Source of the DNA: Lachnospiraceae bacterium
GTDB taxonomy: Bacteria; Bacillota; Clostridia; Lachnospirales; Lachnospiraceae
Direction: 5' to 3'
Length of the DNA stretch: 12,642 nt
NCBI GenBank assembly: GCA_019420465.1
Contig: JAHZHB010000132.1
Coordinates: forward strand, 1 to 12,642
Part shown: piece after piece, positions 11,659 through 12,642 of the stretch
Position numbering within the stretch: the stretch's first letter is position 1
How the letters are laid out: each line of letters starts with the position of its first letter
Translations under genes and position numbers: made by a program
Notes under the pieces: model-generated
The model's database searches: none
What the model was told of the DNA's origin: nothing
What the model saw: the letters and a program-made list of their open reading frames with translations, nothing else

Positions 11659-12642
11659 ATGAGAAAGACAAAAATTATCTGTACCATTGGACCTGCAAGT
11701 CAGAATGCCGAAACACTGATGGAACTGTACAAAGCCGGCATGAACGTAGCCAGACTCAACTTTTCCCATGGCGATTACGAAGAACAACAGAGAAAAATTG
11801 ACCTGATCAAAGAGACCCGTGAAAAAATGCACTGTCCGATCCCGATCATGCTGGATACCAAGGGACCGGAATACCGTATCGGCAGATTTGCCAACGGCCA
11901 TATTGAGCTCAAAGACGGTGATACCTTTACATTTACAACTGAGCAAATCATGGGTGATGAGACAAGAGTTTCTGTCAATTATGAACAGTTGATGGACAAT
12001 CTTTCCGTCGGTGATACGATCCTTGTCAACAACGGACTTGTGGTCTTTGAAGTACTCTCTCTTACTGCCACAGAAGCCGTCTGCAAGGTCGTGATCGGTG
12101 GAGCACTTTCCGACAAGAAGAGTATGAACTTCCCCGGAAAAGTTATGAAACAGGACTTTTTGAGTGAAAAGGACAAGAGTGATCTTTTATTTGGTATCAA
12201 GAACGATGTGGATTTTGTTGCTGCATCTTTCGTATCAACCAGACAGGATATCGCGGACATGCGTACTTTCCTGAATATGAATGGTGGCGAAAATATCGAT
12301 CTGATCGCCAAGATCGAGAATCGTTCCGGTGTGGATCATATCGAAGAGATCTGCGATATTGCCGATGGTATCATGATCGCCCGTGGTGATCTGGGTGTGG
12401 AGATTCCGGCACACGAGGTACCTGCGGTACAGAAATATCTGATCAATAAATGCCGTATGCTTGGCAAACGTGTGATCACAGCCACAGAGATGCTGGAATC
12501 CATGATCTACAATCCGCGTCCGACCAGAGCGGAGCTTTCCGATGTGGCCAATGCGGTATACGATGGTACTTCTGTTGTTATGCTGTCCGGTGAGACGGCT
12601 TCGGGTAAATATCCGGTAGAAGCTGTGAAAAGTATGGTACAG
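11659..12642 (+). CDS. pyk: Pyruvate kinase, N-terminal part (partial)
   Basis: Cytosolic enzyme making pyruvate and ATP from PEP and ADP. The frame is open to the window edge: 328 codons of a usual 470-585. Family blocks: MRKTKIICTIGPAS (1-14), ARLNFSHG (31-38), LDTKGPE (65-71), a B domain about 73-170, IAKIEN with the catalytic Lys218, IARGDLGVEIP (240-250), TATEMLESM (274-282) and VVMLSGETA (306-314). The Glu of DTKGPE marks the K+-dependent type. Deviations from the common sequence include TATEMLESM (usually TATQML.SM) and an odd return strand MNFPGKVMKQDFLSEKDKSD after the B domain; neither removes a known catalytic residue. The start follows GGAG 7 bases upstream. Nothing can be said about an extra C-terminal PEP-utilising domain, which lies beyond the edge. 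Confidence 0.96.
   Translation, partial: MRKTKIICTIGPASQNAETLMELYKAGMNVARLNFSHGDYEEQQRKIDLIKETREKMHCPIPIMLDTKGPEYRIGRFANGHIELKDGDTFTFTTEQIMGDETRVSVNYEQLMDNLSVGDTILVNNGLVVFEVLSLTATEAVCKVVIGGALSDKKSMNFPGKVMKQDFLSEKDKSDLLFGIKNDVDFVAASFVSTRQDIADMRTFLNMNGGENIDLIAKIENRSGVDHIEEICDIADGIMIARGDLGVEIPAHEVPAVQKYLINKCRMLGKRVITATEMLESMIYNPRPTRAELSDVANAVYDGTSVVMLSGETASGKYPVEAVKSMVQ

Overview
The window reads as chromosomal DNA of an anaerobic Firmicute, most likely a gut Lachnospiraceae of the Blautia type. This is inferred from the gene set (pyruvate phosphate dikinase, pyrophosphate-type phosphofructokinase, PduB-like shell protein, URO-D-type methyltransferase, MATE pumps), the strong AGGAGG ribosome sites and the moderate GC content. 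No rRNA, tRNA, integrase, transposase or CRISPR array is visible.

Layout, left to right. (1) The N-terminal 352 codons of ppdK on the minus strand, with its own promoter and an upstream dyad. (2) A minus-strand URO-D/methyltransferase gene with a good terminator, divergent from (3) a plus-strand aldo/keto reductase. (4) A 268-bp structured palindrome (element A), followed by a run of short palindromic tandem repeats. (5) A minus-strand PPi-type phosphofructokinase, divergent from (6) a plus-strand MATE efflux gene with an operator-like palindrome and a textbook terminator. (7) A second 268-bp palindrome (element B), the same family as A in the opposite orientation. (8) A solitary PduB-like BMC shell gene, a MATE C-terminal remnant and a P2-type cation ATPase, all minus strand. 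The ATPase is preceded by a Mn2+-type (yybP-ykoY) riboswitch with an overlapping terminator. (9) The first 328 codons of pyruvate kinase on the plus strand, running off the right edge.

Functionally, ppdK, the PPi-type pfk and pyk belong to pyrophosphate-linked lower glycolysis, but they are separate transcription units here. The riboswitch marks the P-type ATPase as a probable Mn2+ exporter rather than a generic Ca2+ pump.

The most unusual feature is the A/B element family. Both copies are 268 bp. They share near-identical loop and junction sequences and two internal hairpins, with covarying stem bases. Each is closed by a near-perfect 42-44 bp outer stem whose sequence is largely different in the two copies. 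Both lie between convergent genes. Synonymous positions in the genes on either side are skewed toward G/T on the element's own sense strand, whichever strand encodes the gene. I do not recognise this family as a named element.
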